A stretch of DNA of 64,000 nucleotides from Merluccius polli (GCA_030340625.1 JAOPHQ010002883.1:20001-84000), one strand, 5' to 3'. Positions 22,012 to 34,650 are shown, counted from the first letter of the stretch. The notes: a model not told the origin generated them from the sequence alone. Numbers and translations are program-made.

Positions 22012-22675
22012 CTGAGAGAAAGAGAGAGAGAGACAGAGAGAGAAAGAGGGAGAGACAGAGACAGCGACCAAGAGTGACAGAGAGAGAGAGAGCCCTGTCA
22101 GATTGATTGTCAAGAAAGAAAAAAAATCACAATAAAAAACATCACAAATCTACACAAAGATAAACAGACGCACTAAGGCATGTGCACAGACACAAGCCTT
22201 TTTGAAAAAGGGGAGAAATTGAAATTCCGGTCGGGAACCACCTCGGCTCAATGGATTCCCAGCTTAGATATAAAATTATGCTGTGACTCCTGTGGACGTT
22301 GGGGTCTCAACCCGGTTAGGATCGATGCACCGTTGAGGGACGATCCAGGAGTGATATAACAAATACAAAAGGACTTTCATCTCGCCACTAAACGCAATGT
22401 AATTTTGACCTCTCTCTGTCTCTCTCCCTCTCTTTCTTACACACATTCGATGTATGTACGGTTTTTGCTGCTCCCACAAAGTGCCTCTTTGTCTTAAAAT
22501 TCTTACCTCAGATGTCTAGAATATAACTTCTCCAAAATCTGTGTCTGTGCTTAAAATCATGGACCGCATGATTTCGACAGAAGACAAATATTACACAGAA
22601 GTCCTGCAATAATGACGTGACCATGATGTACTCGGTGGGGTTTCAACTGGTCTTGTCACTGCGGAACAAGCCACA

Positions 22676-23197
22676 TTTTAAGGCCCCCATGAAACCGAAG
22701 TCAGAGTGCTATTTGATTCCACATATTTACGTATTTCCGGTAAAAACACAAAGCTAGGGAGGGGACTTGTCTCGGATATTGCTTGGCGTTTACAGTAGCC
22801 AATAGCGCTGAATGTGCCGCCAGATTGACAGTAGCTAGCAGCTAAACATGGAAAGCCTGCACCTTTGCCAAAGAAGACAACCTTGATGAAGTCGTTAGTA
22901 AAGTCATATACGTTCGAGCCGACCGGCAGTGCTGCTGGTGAAGGAGTGACTCATCCCCGCGATGGAGCTGAAGCATTTTCATTGGCTTAGAATTAGTAGT
23001 AAAGGTCCCGTGCAGGATGAGTCATTTGAAACCGTTTTACAGGAAGAGAAAAGACAGAGATTTTGATGTAAAAATACTAAAAAATATATTTTTTTGACAT
23101 CAATTTGGCATATGACATGTGGCAAATGAACAATTACTAAAGGGACATCGGATTAACACTGGGAAAATGTATTATTCATTTTATGGGGCCTGTAAAG
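22676..23197. mobile_element. candidate MITE with TTTA..GGCCCCAT ends
   Basis: TTTAAGGCCCCCATGAAA at 22677 pairs with the inverse of TTTTATGGGGCCTGTAAA at 23179. The interior has no coding potential. The target duplication is unclear, so the class is open. Confidence 0.35.
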
Positions 23198-23314
23198 AGA
23201 GGGCTGTAATTCCCTGGATGCAAGTCTCTGGCAATCACGTGGTCCCACGTTTAGGTCAATGGCCTTGACTACCAACTGTCTGGAAGCCCCGCTATCTATA
23301 TTCAATATATATTC

Positions 23315-23693
23315 ATAGCTGTCAACGTTGGGATTTGAAAATAAGGGACATTTTCTGGCGCAATGCCCCGGGCCGTCCCACCGCCCCTACCACTGTCCAC
23401 ATACCCCTGACATTTAGACAAGGGTGCACACAGTGAATCCTCAAATCCTCTTTGCAACACTTTGCAACACCTTGCTTTAAAATATCAGTGCAACAAGGGT
23501 TGGGTTAACTATTTCCTACATTAAGTCACTACAATTAGGTGGTTATTAAATGGTTTATGTTCTTATAATGCTTTTATAAGAAAGGTTAACAATACGGGAG
23601 ATTTACGAGAAAATGTTTAAATGGGAGGATAGCAGGAGAGAAGGGTTAAATACGGGAGAATCCCGGGAAAAAATGGGAGGGTTGACAAGTATG
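23315..23693. mobile_element. 379-bp hAT-type MITE
   Basis: ATAGCTGTCAACGTTGGG at the left and the inverse CATACTTGTCAACCCTCCC at the right are imperfect terminal repeats. The 8-bp duplication ATATATTC (23307-23314, 23694-23701) is perfect. Confidence 0.85.
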
Positions 23694-25769
23694 ATATATT
23701 CAATTTCTTTATGACATGACTTCTATCTATTCCAACTTTTTGTTTCGTTTGACAAAAATGGGATGAGTTTTGCATTTGCGTCAGTTTAAAAATGTATGGG
23801 TCGAAATTTACTTTCGCCATTCCATCCTTCGGGACTCAAGATCTGAAAAGGCGATTCAACATCAGTCTGTTCTACATCACAGCCAGATAAGAAAATGTAC
23901 ATTTGCATTAGTTTTCCATTTAAATCGATCGGAAGAAGCATTGCTAGGGCAACACCCTCTGCTGGCCCCGCTTCAGGCAGATCTGAGGTGGTTCTCGACT
24001 TCCAATCAGATCTCCGCTCTCACGTCCAATCAGGCTTCAGCGTCTCCTGTGGCCCCTGCTGCAAGGAACACTGCGCAGCCACCAGTGTGGCGTGCATGTA
24101 GATTTGCGTATGCCTGTGTGTGTGCCTGTGTGGGTGTGTGTGTGTATGTGCATGTGTGTGTGCGTGCAGCTGGGGCAGAGCCAGCTACCACCCAATTCGC
24201 CTGTTCCAGCTGCAGCAGATTGTGTCGGCCTTCAAAGCCACATGAAACGGCACCAACGCCACCAGCGATACTTACCCCTATTCGATCGGACGGACAGTGA
24301 AGATGCGTATGTGCATGCTTGTGTGTGTATGTGGATTTCATTGTCAGTACAAAAAAGAATGTGATCACGTACTTGTCAATGAAGCCCCTCTGATCTGGGA
24401 TGATCAAGAGAAAAGCATGATAGTGTGTTTGTTGTGTGTGTGGCCAAGGCAAAATACACATTGTGTTACTGAACATTTCATCAGCTCCTCCCTCCACCAT
24501 TACCGGTCCTAAACCCACAAAACCCATTCCTGGTTACACTTCAATTGGCCTTACAGAAGAGAAGCCATAATTAAATCATACCACTCCCAATGCTATTAAC
24601 TTTGAATTACATTGCTGATTAAACCTCGACTAAAATAAATGGTGGTTTTGTAATCTCATACCTCCCTGGGAATTTTAGATTACATTTTTTGATTCTTTTT
24701 TTTTTGCAGGAGTGAATCCGTGGGGGGTTAAGTTTTGGTGGTTATTTTGTGTCTTTGTGTATGTGTATATGTTTAAGTAGTACATGATGCATTTGGTTGT
24801 GTGTGTGCATAGCAGTAGTCAGATGTATATGTGTGAGCATGTGTGTTATTCTTCCAACCAGGGGCCGGATGAATAATCGGTGCTGCGCAGAGAAAAGCCC
24901 TCTGAAACATGCATTTTCATATTGAGGTGAGAATACGCGTATATCTATGCACCCTAGACACCACGCGTACGTCAGTGTGATAATATGGCAACACAGTGAG
25001 CGAGAGAGGCAGAGAGATATATAGTCAAATATGAATATTTTGCTCCTTAACTCTGGTGTAAAACTGCATCTCTGGTTCGAGATTAAACCCTGTGCTTTAT
25101 TGTATAATACACTTATTCATATACTGCACTTGGATCCAAGCTAGCGTCTAGTGACCGCTGCTGCACGCATGCAGCTCAGCATAACAACAGTTTTCTAAAT
25201 GAAAATCGGCGTACTCCGACTTTTTGCCACCTTTTTACTTTCCCTGCGTATTATAAATGAATGAAACAAACACTGAAAGAGCTAGGGCTGCCCCCGACTA
25301 AAGATTTTCTTAGTCCACTCTTAGTCGCCATTTCAAGCCGATGGTCGACTAATCGTCGCACTTTTAACATAATTATTTTGCTTTATTTTGATTTCCAGGG
25401 CGAGAGTGTTGAAAAGAAACACTGTTAACCTTGTGCTACTTTACAGATAATACAATACTGTATTGAATACTCTTTTGATAATCGTATTTATACACCGTAT
25501 AACTGCACACAACTTTATTTTAAAAAAAGCAAGCAAATGGAAGAAATGTTTGTTGGTATTTTCATGTCCGATGCATGTGGATGTGTGGCACTCCTTCGGG
25601 GGAGCGGTTCATGTTAATAGCGGAGTCTGGGAGGGTTCACCTTCGCGGGCGTAGTTACGAGGGATGTGCGACTATAGTCGTGTCTTAAAAAATACAAAAA
25701 TGTTTTTTAAAGTTAGAAAGATATTAGATATTCAAAAGATATTCACGCTCCGAATTACAGCGATCAGAC

Positions 25770-27132
25770 TAATGATGGATTTCATGATTCGTTTGCGCAA
25801 ATCAGTTTGCGTCGTTCAGTTCGCCAAAAAGAGTCGTTCGTTCGTTCGTTCAGTCGTGTTTCCGGTAGCGGTGAATCGTTCACTGAGTCGTTCAGACTCA
25901 GCTCCTCCCTCCGTCCCTCGTTCTGATTCGCGAATCGCGAATGCCAGCCGAGTCGGTCAGACTCGGCTCCTCCCTCGTTCACAACATTCAAACGAATCAC
26001 GAATGCAGTTCTCACAGGATCAAAATGCCTAATTATGTACAGTTGTGTTTATTCTGGGCATATTTTATTTACTATTGTGAAGATGGCCATTGGCCACCCC
26101 CACTCAAGATCAAGATCCACCAAGGTGGGGGTCCCGGCCGGGTCACGTGCGTGAGAAGGAACCATGAAAGAACGAGACAGATTGACGAGACATTCAAATA
26201 TTTTATTAATCTGGCATGACACAGAAAATACAAAGACAGCATGCATTTACCATTTCACTGATATTTAAATGTAAAAGGCAATATTCAAATGTGAAAGTGG
26301 TATTGTTAATGTGTCAACCATTATCATAATTTTTTTATCGTACGCTCGCTCACTAAGCCCATTTGTTTTTTTTCCAAGAAGAGTCTCTCTCATTGGCTAA
26401 AATTCGCCGAAAGCGTCCTAGACTCAACAGACAGACAACAACATACGATTGGCTGGCTCTCGTGAGTCGTGACTAGGGCTGCAACGATTCATCGAGTTAC
26501 TCGATTAACTCGATTCAGAAAATTCCTCGAGGCAAAACATCTGCCTCGAAGCCTCGTTAAATTCCTATGACGCGCCTATGTGCAGGGATCTGATTGTTCC
26601 ACACGGACGGCACCCCCCCGTCGGCCGTAGGTCCGCGGTGTGTTACTATATTAATTTATTAAGTAGTAACACTATTGTGTTACTACTTAATAAATTAAAT
26701 TGCTTTTCCTCTTTTTCTCTCTCTCTCCCTCTTTTTCTCCCTCTCAGCACTTCCCAAAAGAGCATTTTTTTTAGAAATGCTTGATCATTTTACAGCCACA
26801 TCATTTTCGTTATGCATTATTTGTTTTGGTTGTTTAAAAACGCAATTTTTTTAAATCCGATTCCTCGATTAATCGTTCGATAAAGTGCTAAATTAATCGA
26901 TTACAAAAAGAATCGATAGCTGCAGCCCTAGTCGTGACGTCTCAGTCCTCGAGTCAATCACAGTCAGGGAACGACTCGCGAATCAGCGTCGCGAATCAGC
27001 AGCGCGTCAGCGACTCAGCGAACGAGACGAACGACGACGAACGAGTCGAACGAGAGCGGCGAATGAGGTCAGTTTGTTCACTTTAATGAGTCGTTCGTTC
27101 GAACTGATTCGTTCGCGAACGAGCCATCACTA
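25770..27132. mobile_element. hAT-type element, middle layer of the nest
   Basis: Ends are TAATGATGG and, inverted, TAGTGATGG. The duplication GATCAGAC is perfect (25762-25769, 27133-27140), and copy 1 of the outer element has the single uninterrupted GATCAGAC at the matching site (empty-site proof). Subterminal regions are rich in TCGTTCG/CGAACGA motifs. Confidence 0.92.
26474..26930. mobile_element. hAT-type MITE, inner layer of the nest
   Basis: 457 bp with ends TAGGGCTGCAACGATT and the inverse of GATAGCTGCAGCCCTA, and perfect duplication GTCGTGAC (26466-26473, 26931-26938). A 22-bp perfect hairpin with a 4-nt loop is at 26651-26698. Confidence 0.92.
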
Positions 27133-30100
27133 GATCAGACACAGGGAACTAAAGACACGATCACCGGTATTATCCCTGTGTGTCTAGCGGTGTCTACCTA
27201 CCTGGGTGTATACCTGCCCAGGTGTAAACCCACCGAGGAGACGGTCAGGCAGCAGCACTCGTCTCTATAGAGCCATCGTTTGGTCAATATTTCTGCAGCG
27301 ATGCAAGATGCAGCGAGGAGTTAAATCAGGGCTTGTTGCAACCACGGATGTATTCGGTTGCGATGCTTGTTATTTTTATGTTTTACGCGAATGAAAACGA
27401 CTACGCCTCTGTAGACTGACTAAGGGTTGGTCAACTATTATGGGGCAGCCCTAGAAAGAGCAATCCATTAATTGAGAAATTCATGTCATTATGAGCGTTC
27501 CTAGAACCATGTATGGTTAATGATTCGAGTTGACGAGGTGTGGACTCTAAGTGCGTTCACATGCGCACAATCTCAGGACAATTGGAACGTATCAACAGAA
27601 CTGTCATGCCTCGCACTGCTTGAACATCAAAATCTGTGTAGGCAGATTTCCAACTTTCTTACTGAGCATTCATTTGGCCCTCATTGCAGACACCTACATA
27701 GAGGTCTATCATGAGGCCCCCAGAGACCAAAACGTATGCAAAAGAGAAGCGTTTCCCCACCTTCCCTCTATGGTCTGCCCACTGGTGTTGCTAGCGCCGC
27801 CTGTTGTATTCGTTCATAGGGTTCACTCTAGAGAACAGACCTCTAGCGCGAACCCCCTGCTTTGTGATTCTAATGCCACGGAGGGATGGATCAAAAGGTT
27901 ATCTGCTGGCCTGTGCACACTCGGGCCTGATCCACAGCTATGATGGTAGCCCTGGAGCACACAGGCACGCACGCACACACACACACATGCACACACACAC
28001 ATGCACACACACATCTGTAGAAATGTAAGTATTGAGTGAATCAAACACTGTGAACAGGAACAGCATCAGAGGATTCAGCATTGGTAGATTTTCCAGCAAC
28101 ACATCGATGTAAGTCCTGCTCTGGCTTAAACAAGGTGTTGGACACATCCTCCGTAGCTTCTACACTGGGCTTTGATTTCCAATAGACGAGATAAGAGGGA
28201 GTACCCCAACCTGTTAGACACTACGATTTCCTCTGGCAGTGACTTCACATTGTTCTCAGTCATCAGTAACGTTAGTACTTAAGGACTTTGAACAGCCTTG
28301 TTGCCATTCCAAAGTAGACAACACAATATCAGTCCAGGACTAAACTAAACTACCAGCAGATACCTGCAGTGTAACCAAAATAGTTTATGGTCCGACTTGA
28401 TGGCGAAAAATACCAAAAGAAATGTAAGAAATTGAACTGTACTCCATACATCAAGACTTAACTTAATTAATGTCAATAGTACAGAAACAACATGTACAGT
28501 TGGTAAAAACCTACATTAATCAAGTTACACTGAAATGTCCTCTATTTTAGCACACATGCATAATGTTAAGGAACAAAGAACTGTTGAATTGTGGATGGGG
28601 AGGCTGAAATATAAAATACCAAGCAATGAAATCATGAAAATATTACGAGACACACATTCCACCTTTAATTCCCAATCCACAATGACACATTTAATTCTTA
28701 AATTGACTTCTAATGCCCTTCCCATAAAAATGAGCTGATTAAAATCCGGTTTGACATTGTCTGGAACAGATTTAGCACAGTCCAAAGACCTGGCCTTGTA
28801 GCGGCATACATCATCAACAAACAAGCTGTGTTTTGAAGAGCACAGACCACAGTTGTTGACGTGGTGAATTAAGTTATTCAACACAGGGCCGTGACACCAT
28901 GAAACCCTTCTATTTCACACTGAAACAAGCGGCTTAGACAGGGACACACCATGGTGTTCCACATTCCCTTCTCTTCCGCCCTTCTGTTGTTTGTTATGTT
29001 GACGTTGGTGACGCTGACATAAATTCAATTAAACACAGTCGCTTTCTGGAAAGCAACAAATGGTCACAGGTTAGACAGTCCAGTGTGCATATCTTAAAAA
29101 CAACCTTCAGTGTTGCTTGGTAAGCATCATGTCCTTGTGAGCAAGCTGGAATAACGCGCCCGTGAAACACGTTGCACTGTGGGTGAGTTTAAAGAACTTT
29201 AACATTTGTCTCAAATAGAAGAGCCCTTGGCTTCAGCTCTGTCTTTCCCAGGAAGATAGTTTACGATATTACAGTATAATGGAAATCTGGAAAGTTTCCA
29301 GATGAAAGAGTTTGCCAGATATCCAACATGGTTCCCAGCAGTACGAAATATATACAATTGCAGACCTCGATCCTGGCCTGCAGTACAGAAGACAACCAAA
29401 CAGTATTCTCCAATGAACAGACTCTGTCCGGTGTAAAAGGGTCGAACACATCCCTGTGTGTTCAGAGGTCGAACACATCCCTAGGACCCCTCGCCTCCTT
29501 CTGTCAGACAAATCCCTCCATGGTTGGCTGAAATGCGTTGGCAGAAGAAACTCCTTGCTGGAAACACTTGGATAGCTCGGAGGAGAGAATAGAACGGTGC
29601 CCAAGTAAACAGCCCCATGGTGAGCTGATAGAGAATAAACCTTCAACCTGACTGTGAATGGCAATTAGAAAGTATCTCATAAAAGTATACATTTTGACTT
29701 GAAATGCCCAATTATTTTTTTTATCGCCATGTTCAACCAACACACAAGGCCGGTGTAGTTCCTCGTTCCCTGCACGTCTCCAGGGTCACAACTGGTTCCT
29801 TTGCCTCACCACCATTTAACAAAACACTTTCAGGAAACCAGGTCGATTGATATGGATGAACATCATGAATAGATGTGGCGTGTGGCTTGTTTAAATTTAA
29901 TATATGCCGACACATTTGGTCAAGAAAAGCTTCAATCTGTCAAAGACCAAGTGATTTGCACCGGAGCCAGGTTATTTCATCGCTCTGAGGGGGGTTATAG
30001 TTGATTTTAGAGGTCTACAGTCTGTACATGGTTAAGTAATGCAGACAGCATGCCATTATTTCCTTCATCATAGAGCAATCATTTTGATCACCGATCCCCC

Positions 30101-30907
30101 GATCAGAGGGTAACAGCCTGGTATCCAGGCAACAGACCCGTTCCCCACTATGACAACCAAGAAAGGAGTCTTTTTCTGTTGTTATCATTTTAACTGCGGA
30201 CAAAACAAAAGCAGCCACAGCAAACAACCTCCGTTTGTGACCAACTGTGACATTAAATATTGAATCTATAACTGTGACATTAAATATTGAACACAAATGA
30301 AGTGTATCCTGTGCTGTTGTCCCTGGGGTGGTGAGACCACTGCAGGGCCCGCTCACATTCTCCCCTTTTACAAATGAAATCAGCCACCCTTCCTTTCTAG
30401 ATCCAGCTAAACCCTTTATGCTAATAGCTAGCTTTGTAGCTTACCAAGTCTACAGCATCAGCCAATGTCACAATGTATTTGGATCACATACACACATTTG
30501 GATCAAAGAGGAATCAGAGGAGATGGTTAAAGATTCCCCTAACATAAAATAAAAGGATTACTAAGTATTTTGTCCTGGCCTGTGTAGTATAGTGGGTGGT
30601 GCTCAATGTCTATGATTTATTATACCATAGTGAGATGTTCATCTCTATCGGGCAATGATTAACGGCCTACAATATTATATTCACCTTATATCTTTAGCAT
30701 GTTCAAATATGCCAAATCAACACAAATATTTATGCTGCTACTTTCTTTTCCCTCCCTGAAATAATATATGGATGGTACAAGTACAAAGCAAGTCCAAACA
30801 ACATAGGCAGACTGTCTGCCATTAGTGGTTGAGCCCACTAGTTTGGTGACAAGGGCTGGAGACAGGTTGCTGGAGGAATAGAGATAATGGCTGTAGATAG
30901 GCAGCTG

Positions 30908-30976
<69 letters not shown>

Positions 30977-32763
30977 GTGTGGAAGTGGGTGACTCAGCAA
31001 CCTCAGGCTAATTCATTCCATGAGGGGGGAGAGGACCCCTGTGCAGACAGCATGGTGACTCAAACTCTGCCTGTTCCGAAAGTGTGAATACGACAGCTTT
31101 AATATAGAGAATGGCCGTCCAAAGGGCAGCCGAACAATGTAGACTCTGCAGCTCCCTGCAAACCCACGGGTGGAACTGATCCAAGCGAAGCAAACTGATT
31201 TAGGATCACAAGCTATTGAAAAAGAGTAGGTAAAATCCATCTGGTGCACCACCACAGCTGGACGCACCGGGAGCTGGGCTGGCTCTTCCTCTTTACCCAG
31301 AATTAAACGTGATCTGTTCTCCAATGAGATTCATCCCACTCAGTGATCCCACTCAGGTTCGTGTCCCTCTTTAAAATTCGCTCAGTCTTGGAGAAATATA
31401 TAATATTATATAATATTATATAATAATATTGTATAATAATATTGTATATCATTAGGATGGGTGCGTTTCAATTTTTTTTTAAAAAGGCATTGACTTTTAA
31501 ACCTAAAAAAAAGCTTGCCAGTGACCACATAGACGTTTTGTTGTGCTACACATTTCTTCATTGTAGTATTCTCGTTAACAGTAGCGAACTATCAGAACAT
31601 TTGCTTCTTGTGCTGCTCAGCTCAGCAAATGGCAAAAGCAAGACGACAGACTACTGTTCAGTTTTACGATGCAAACCCCACTGATAGAGCAAAAGTTGCT
31701 GATTGCAGCTTATACAAGTTATATGCATGACTTGAATACAATATGAAGCAGCGGATTATGGAAAGAGATGTAGGGGAAAATGGATATTGATATTAAAAGG
31801 GAAAAGATTTTTAATCTCAACATGTGCAGGCAGACAAATGTTAAGCCTGCCGGTGCAGTCGGGATAAACAAAGAGGAAGTTACATTGATTGGATTTAGAA
31901 GTTAAATTGAAAGAAACAGTTTCAGTTTCGGTCAATCATTTCTCACAGTCAATAATAATAATGTGGACTCTGAGAATGAGCTAAGAAGGTGGTAAAGTTG
32001 ATTTCCAGATGCTGTTAAGGAGAAACCGTGACAGCCCGTTAAGTCTGAGTGCAACACAGCATCGATCCGCCGCAGCATAGATAACAGTCATCAGTACCTT
32101 CCAAATCATCCAAGACCCTTGGAGGTTATTGACCGCTGACCGGAAATTACAGCAATTTCCCTTCATGAATGAATGGTGTAAGTGAAGACCACAACTATGT
32201 GGATCTGAAGCCTCTCTCAGCCTTTTTATGTATGGCTCCTTGACGCTGGAAAGAGCTACCCTGCACTATAGGGTCTGCAGTGTCCCTATAGATCTCTGAT
32301 TCTCTTTGTGTGTTTTGTTGATGTTGACAAACAACATTTGACGTTGACAAATTATCCCCCCAAAAAAGTGCCGCCCCACTAATGGTTGTAGTTTATCCTT
32401 TAATGTTGAATGTTTTGTTTGCCATAACAAAGCGTGTGGGAAATTAGTAATTTCTATTATTATTCTGTAGCCATTATTATTATTATTTTTTATAATAATA
32501 GGTTTTTTACTCTGTATGTGTGTGTGTGTGTGTGTGTGTTTGTGTGTGTTTTTGCTTTTGGTGTGATATGCTCCTATTCATTCCTTTTACCTTTAACAGT
32601 CAGTCAAGATCATGATTCTATCATTGGGAATTTATATATGCAATGGGAACAGCTTTGAGATTACAATTTAGTGGGAGGGGCACTGGCTTGAGTTTGCATG
32701 TTGAACGAAGACAGTAGAAGACTTCATTCGCTTTCAGTGAGTGATACTAATGTCGTATCATAA

Positions 32764-33690
32764 GGCCCTACCTCGCAGGTAGAAGTGTAGTATGGGGCTG
32801 GTCTCAGGCCCTACCTGGTGGCAGGTACTAGTGTAGCATGGGGGTGGTCTCAGGCCCTACCTGGCAGGTACTAGTGTAGCATGGGGGTGGTCTCAGGCCC
32901 TACCTGGCAGGTACTAGTGTAGTATGGGGGTGGTCTCAGGCCCTACCTGGCAGGAACTAGTATAGCATGGGGGTGGTCTCAGGCCGTATCTGGTGGCAGG
33001 TACTAGTGTAGCATGATGGGGGTCTCAGGCCCTACCTGGCAGGTACTAGTGTAGCATGGGGGTGGTCTCAGGCCCTACCTGGCAGGAACTAGTGTAGCAT
33101 GGGGGTGGTCTCAGGCCGTATCTGGTGGCAGGTACTAGTGTAGCATGATGGGGGTCTCAGGCCCTACCTGGCAGGTACTAGTGTGTAGTTGGTCTCAGGC
33201 CCTACCTGGCAGGTACTAGTGTGTAGTTGGTCTCAGGCCCTACCTGGCAGGTACTAGTGTAGTATGGGGGTGGTCTCATGCCCTACCTGGCAGATGCTAG
33301 TGTAGTATGGGGGTGGTCTCAGGCCCTACCTGGCAGGTACTAGTGTAGCATGGGGATGGTCTCAGGCCCTACCTGGTGGCAGGAACTAGTGTAGCATGGG
33401 GATGGTCTCAGGCCCTACCTGGTGGCAGGAACTAGTGTAGCATGGGGATGGTGTCAGGCCCTACATGGTGGCAGCTACCAGTGTAGCATGGGGGTGGTCT
33501 CAGGCCCTACCTGGTGGCAGGTACTAGTGTAGCATGGGGGGTGGTCTCAGGCCCTACCTGGCAGGTACTAGTGTAGCATGGGGGTGGTCTCAGGCCATAC
33601 CTGGTGGCAGGTACTAGTGTATCATGGGGGTGGTCTCAGGCCCTACCTGGCAGGTACTAGTGTATCATGGGGGTGGTCTTAGGCCCTACC
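32764..33690 (-). repeat. minisatellite built from the exon 2 splice-donor junction
   Basis: About 21 tandem units of 38-47 bp. The consensus in asic2 sense is GTAGGGCCTGAGACCACCC, then CCATGCTACACTAG, then TACCTGCCAG. The last unit is continuous with the exon 2 donor. TACCTGCCAG also occurs within exon 2 (sense 33712-33703), and GTAGGGCC is the true intron start, so each unit looks like a junction copy lacking the 15 nt between. About 17 units retain AG|GTAGGG. Higher-order duplication is visible: units 4-6 resemble units 7-9. Confidence 0.92.
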
Positions 33691-33840
33691 TGTGTCCCCC
33701 CACACTGGCAGGTATTCATCCTGCTGAATGTCCAGCATGATCTCCAGGCCGTTCCCCGTCCCTCCCTTCATGGTGGTGCGGAGGCTCTTCCCCTCCTCCA
33801 CGGCATTGAACATGTAGCACTTCCCATACCTGGTGAATAC
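33690..33840 (-). CDS. asic2: asic2 exon 2 (extracellular domain, finger/palm)
   Basis: The exon is 151 nt, starts in phase 0 and leaves one base over; window residues 1-50 begin VFTRYGKCYMFN and end QQDEYLPVWGDT. YGKCYMFN and GNGLEIMLDIQQDEY are hallmark ASIC palm/finger sequences. The acceptor is CTCTGGCAG behind a CT-rich tract. The donor is ACAG|GTAGGG. The donor abuts a long minisatellite (32764-33690) whose units repeat both the donor and a 10-nt piece of this exon. Reading through the donor would meet an in-frame TAA after GGT AGG GCC. The exon number comes from the ten-exon mammalian gene. Confidence 0.95.
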
Positions 33841-34619
33841 CTGCCAGAGAAAGAGAGAGAGAACAGAACAAGAAAGAACATGTATTTAATGTCGTGAAAC
33901 AACAGACGACGTGCACTAAAGACACTCTTGAGGTGAAGACGTCCGTTCACCCAAAGAGGAACTAATCTGGAACCGCTGAAAGCACACCAGCGTCCATTTG
34001 TTCCAATCCCATGTTTTTCTTTGGAAGTTCAGGTGAAGGCTACCTGGCACACTGTGTGAATTCACAGGCATCACACTCAGTGCTATTAGAGCTTAAACAA
34101 GGACCAGCAGGTACAGCCAACATTACCTTTCAAAAATAATAAATTAAATAACAAACATAGAAGAAGCAATTCTAACCAGCATACTTTCCTTGCTTGCTTC
34201 ATGGCCCTATTATATAGAAGCTTTCTACTCAGGGGACCAAATAGATAGAGAGTGGGGGCATAAAACACTTGCAATTTCCCACCTAATCACTTAAAAGCTG
34301 TAAGACCTGTCATTGCTTGTGAAGGATTCCGAAGCAAGAAGTTTAGAAACCCATTCACTTCTTTCTTTTCTTAATGTGAACAATAGCCAAATGTTATTTC
34401 TTGAGAGGTATGTGGGATCATTTGGTGGGGGAGTGTGTGTGTGTGTGGCCGAGTGGAGCATGACTTCTTGTTTCAGTAATGGCTTTCGGCTTTCCCTCTC
34501 AATTTCACCTGCTCAAAAACAAGCCACCAAATTACTTTAAACCCTGTTATGAATAATATTGTTTTAAAATTGCTGAACGCAGCTCATTTTGGTTTACACT
34601 GGCATCTGTGAGTCTGCGT

Positions 34620-34650
<31 letters not shown>

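Larger units (their letters stand above)
25283..27453 (+). mobile_element. hAT element copy 2, outer layer of a three-deep nest
   Basis: Same family as 17246-18625: TAGGGCTGCCCCCGACTAA at the left, GGGGCAGCCCTA at the right, perfect 8-bp duplication GAAAGAGC (25275-25282, 27454-27461). It lacks the nested element of copy 1 but is split by a different one (25770-27132). Outside the insertions the two copies align along their length. Copy 2 also has a segment at about 27226-27280 that copy 1 lacks. Confidence 0.92.
22012..33689 (-). other. asic2 intron 2
   Basis: 11,678 bp with hAT-type elements (23315-23693, 25283-27453), a candidate MITE (22676-23197), a GT array (30910-30973) and the splice-donor minisatellite (32764-33689). 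28050-30900 and 31050-32760 show no gene or element I can support; short local duplications occur at 29443-29478 and 30243-30292. Confidence 0.75.
5264..33840 (-). other. asic2: asic2 gene, 3' part: nine coding exons (5'-truncated by window edge)
   Basis: The gene encodes acid-sensing ion channel 2, a plasma-membrane proton-gated sodium channel subunit of the ENaC/DEG family, which forms homo- or heterotrimers with other ASICs in neurons. The nine exons total 984 nt (327 codons plus stop) and every junction phase is consistent. ASIC2 is favoured over ASIC1/4 by the motifs YNKELSMVKIPSKTSA, the tail DLLGSDEEDESH and the end PLQTTLATLEEIAC, which follow the mammalian ASIC2 pattern as I know it. 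Adding 185 to window residues gives human ASIC2a numbers: the DEG-position Gly is 245 (430), N-glycosylation sequons are N180 (365) and N207 (392), and the GAS filter is 256-258. Eleven extracellular cysteines are present; with three expected in exon 1 this makes the 14 of the family. Exon 1 is missing from the window, so the 2a and 2b isoforms cannot be told apart. Confidence 0.96.

Noticed and set aside
28525..28884. 119-codon minus-strand ORF in intron 2
   Set aside because: No domain or splice context seen; composition typical of AT-rich intron.
32764..33690. Regularly spaced repeats that could suggest a CRISPR array
   Set aside because: Units are contiguous with no unique spacers, lie in a vertebrate intron, and have variable length.
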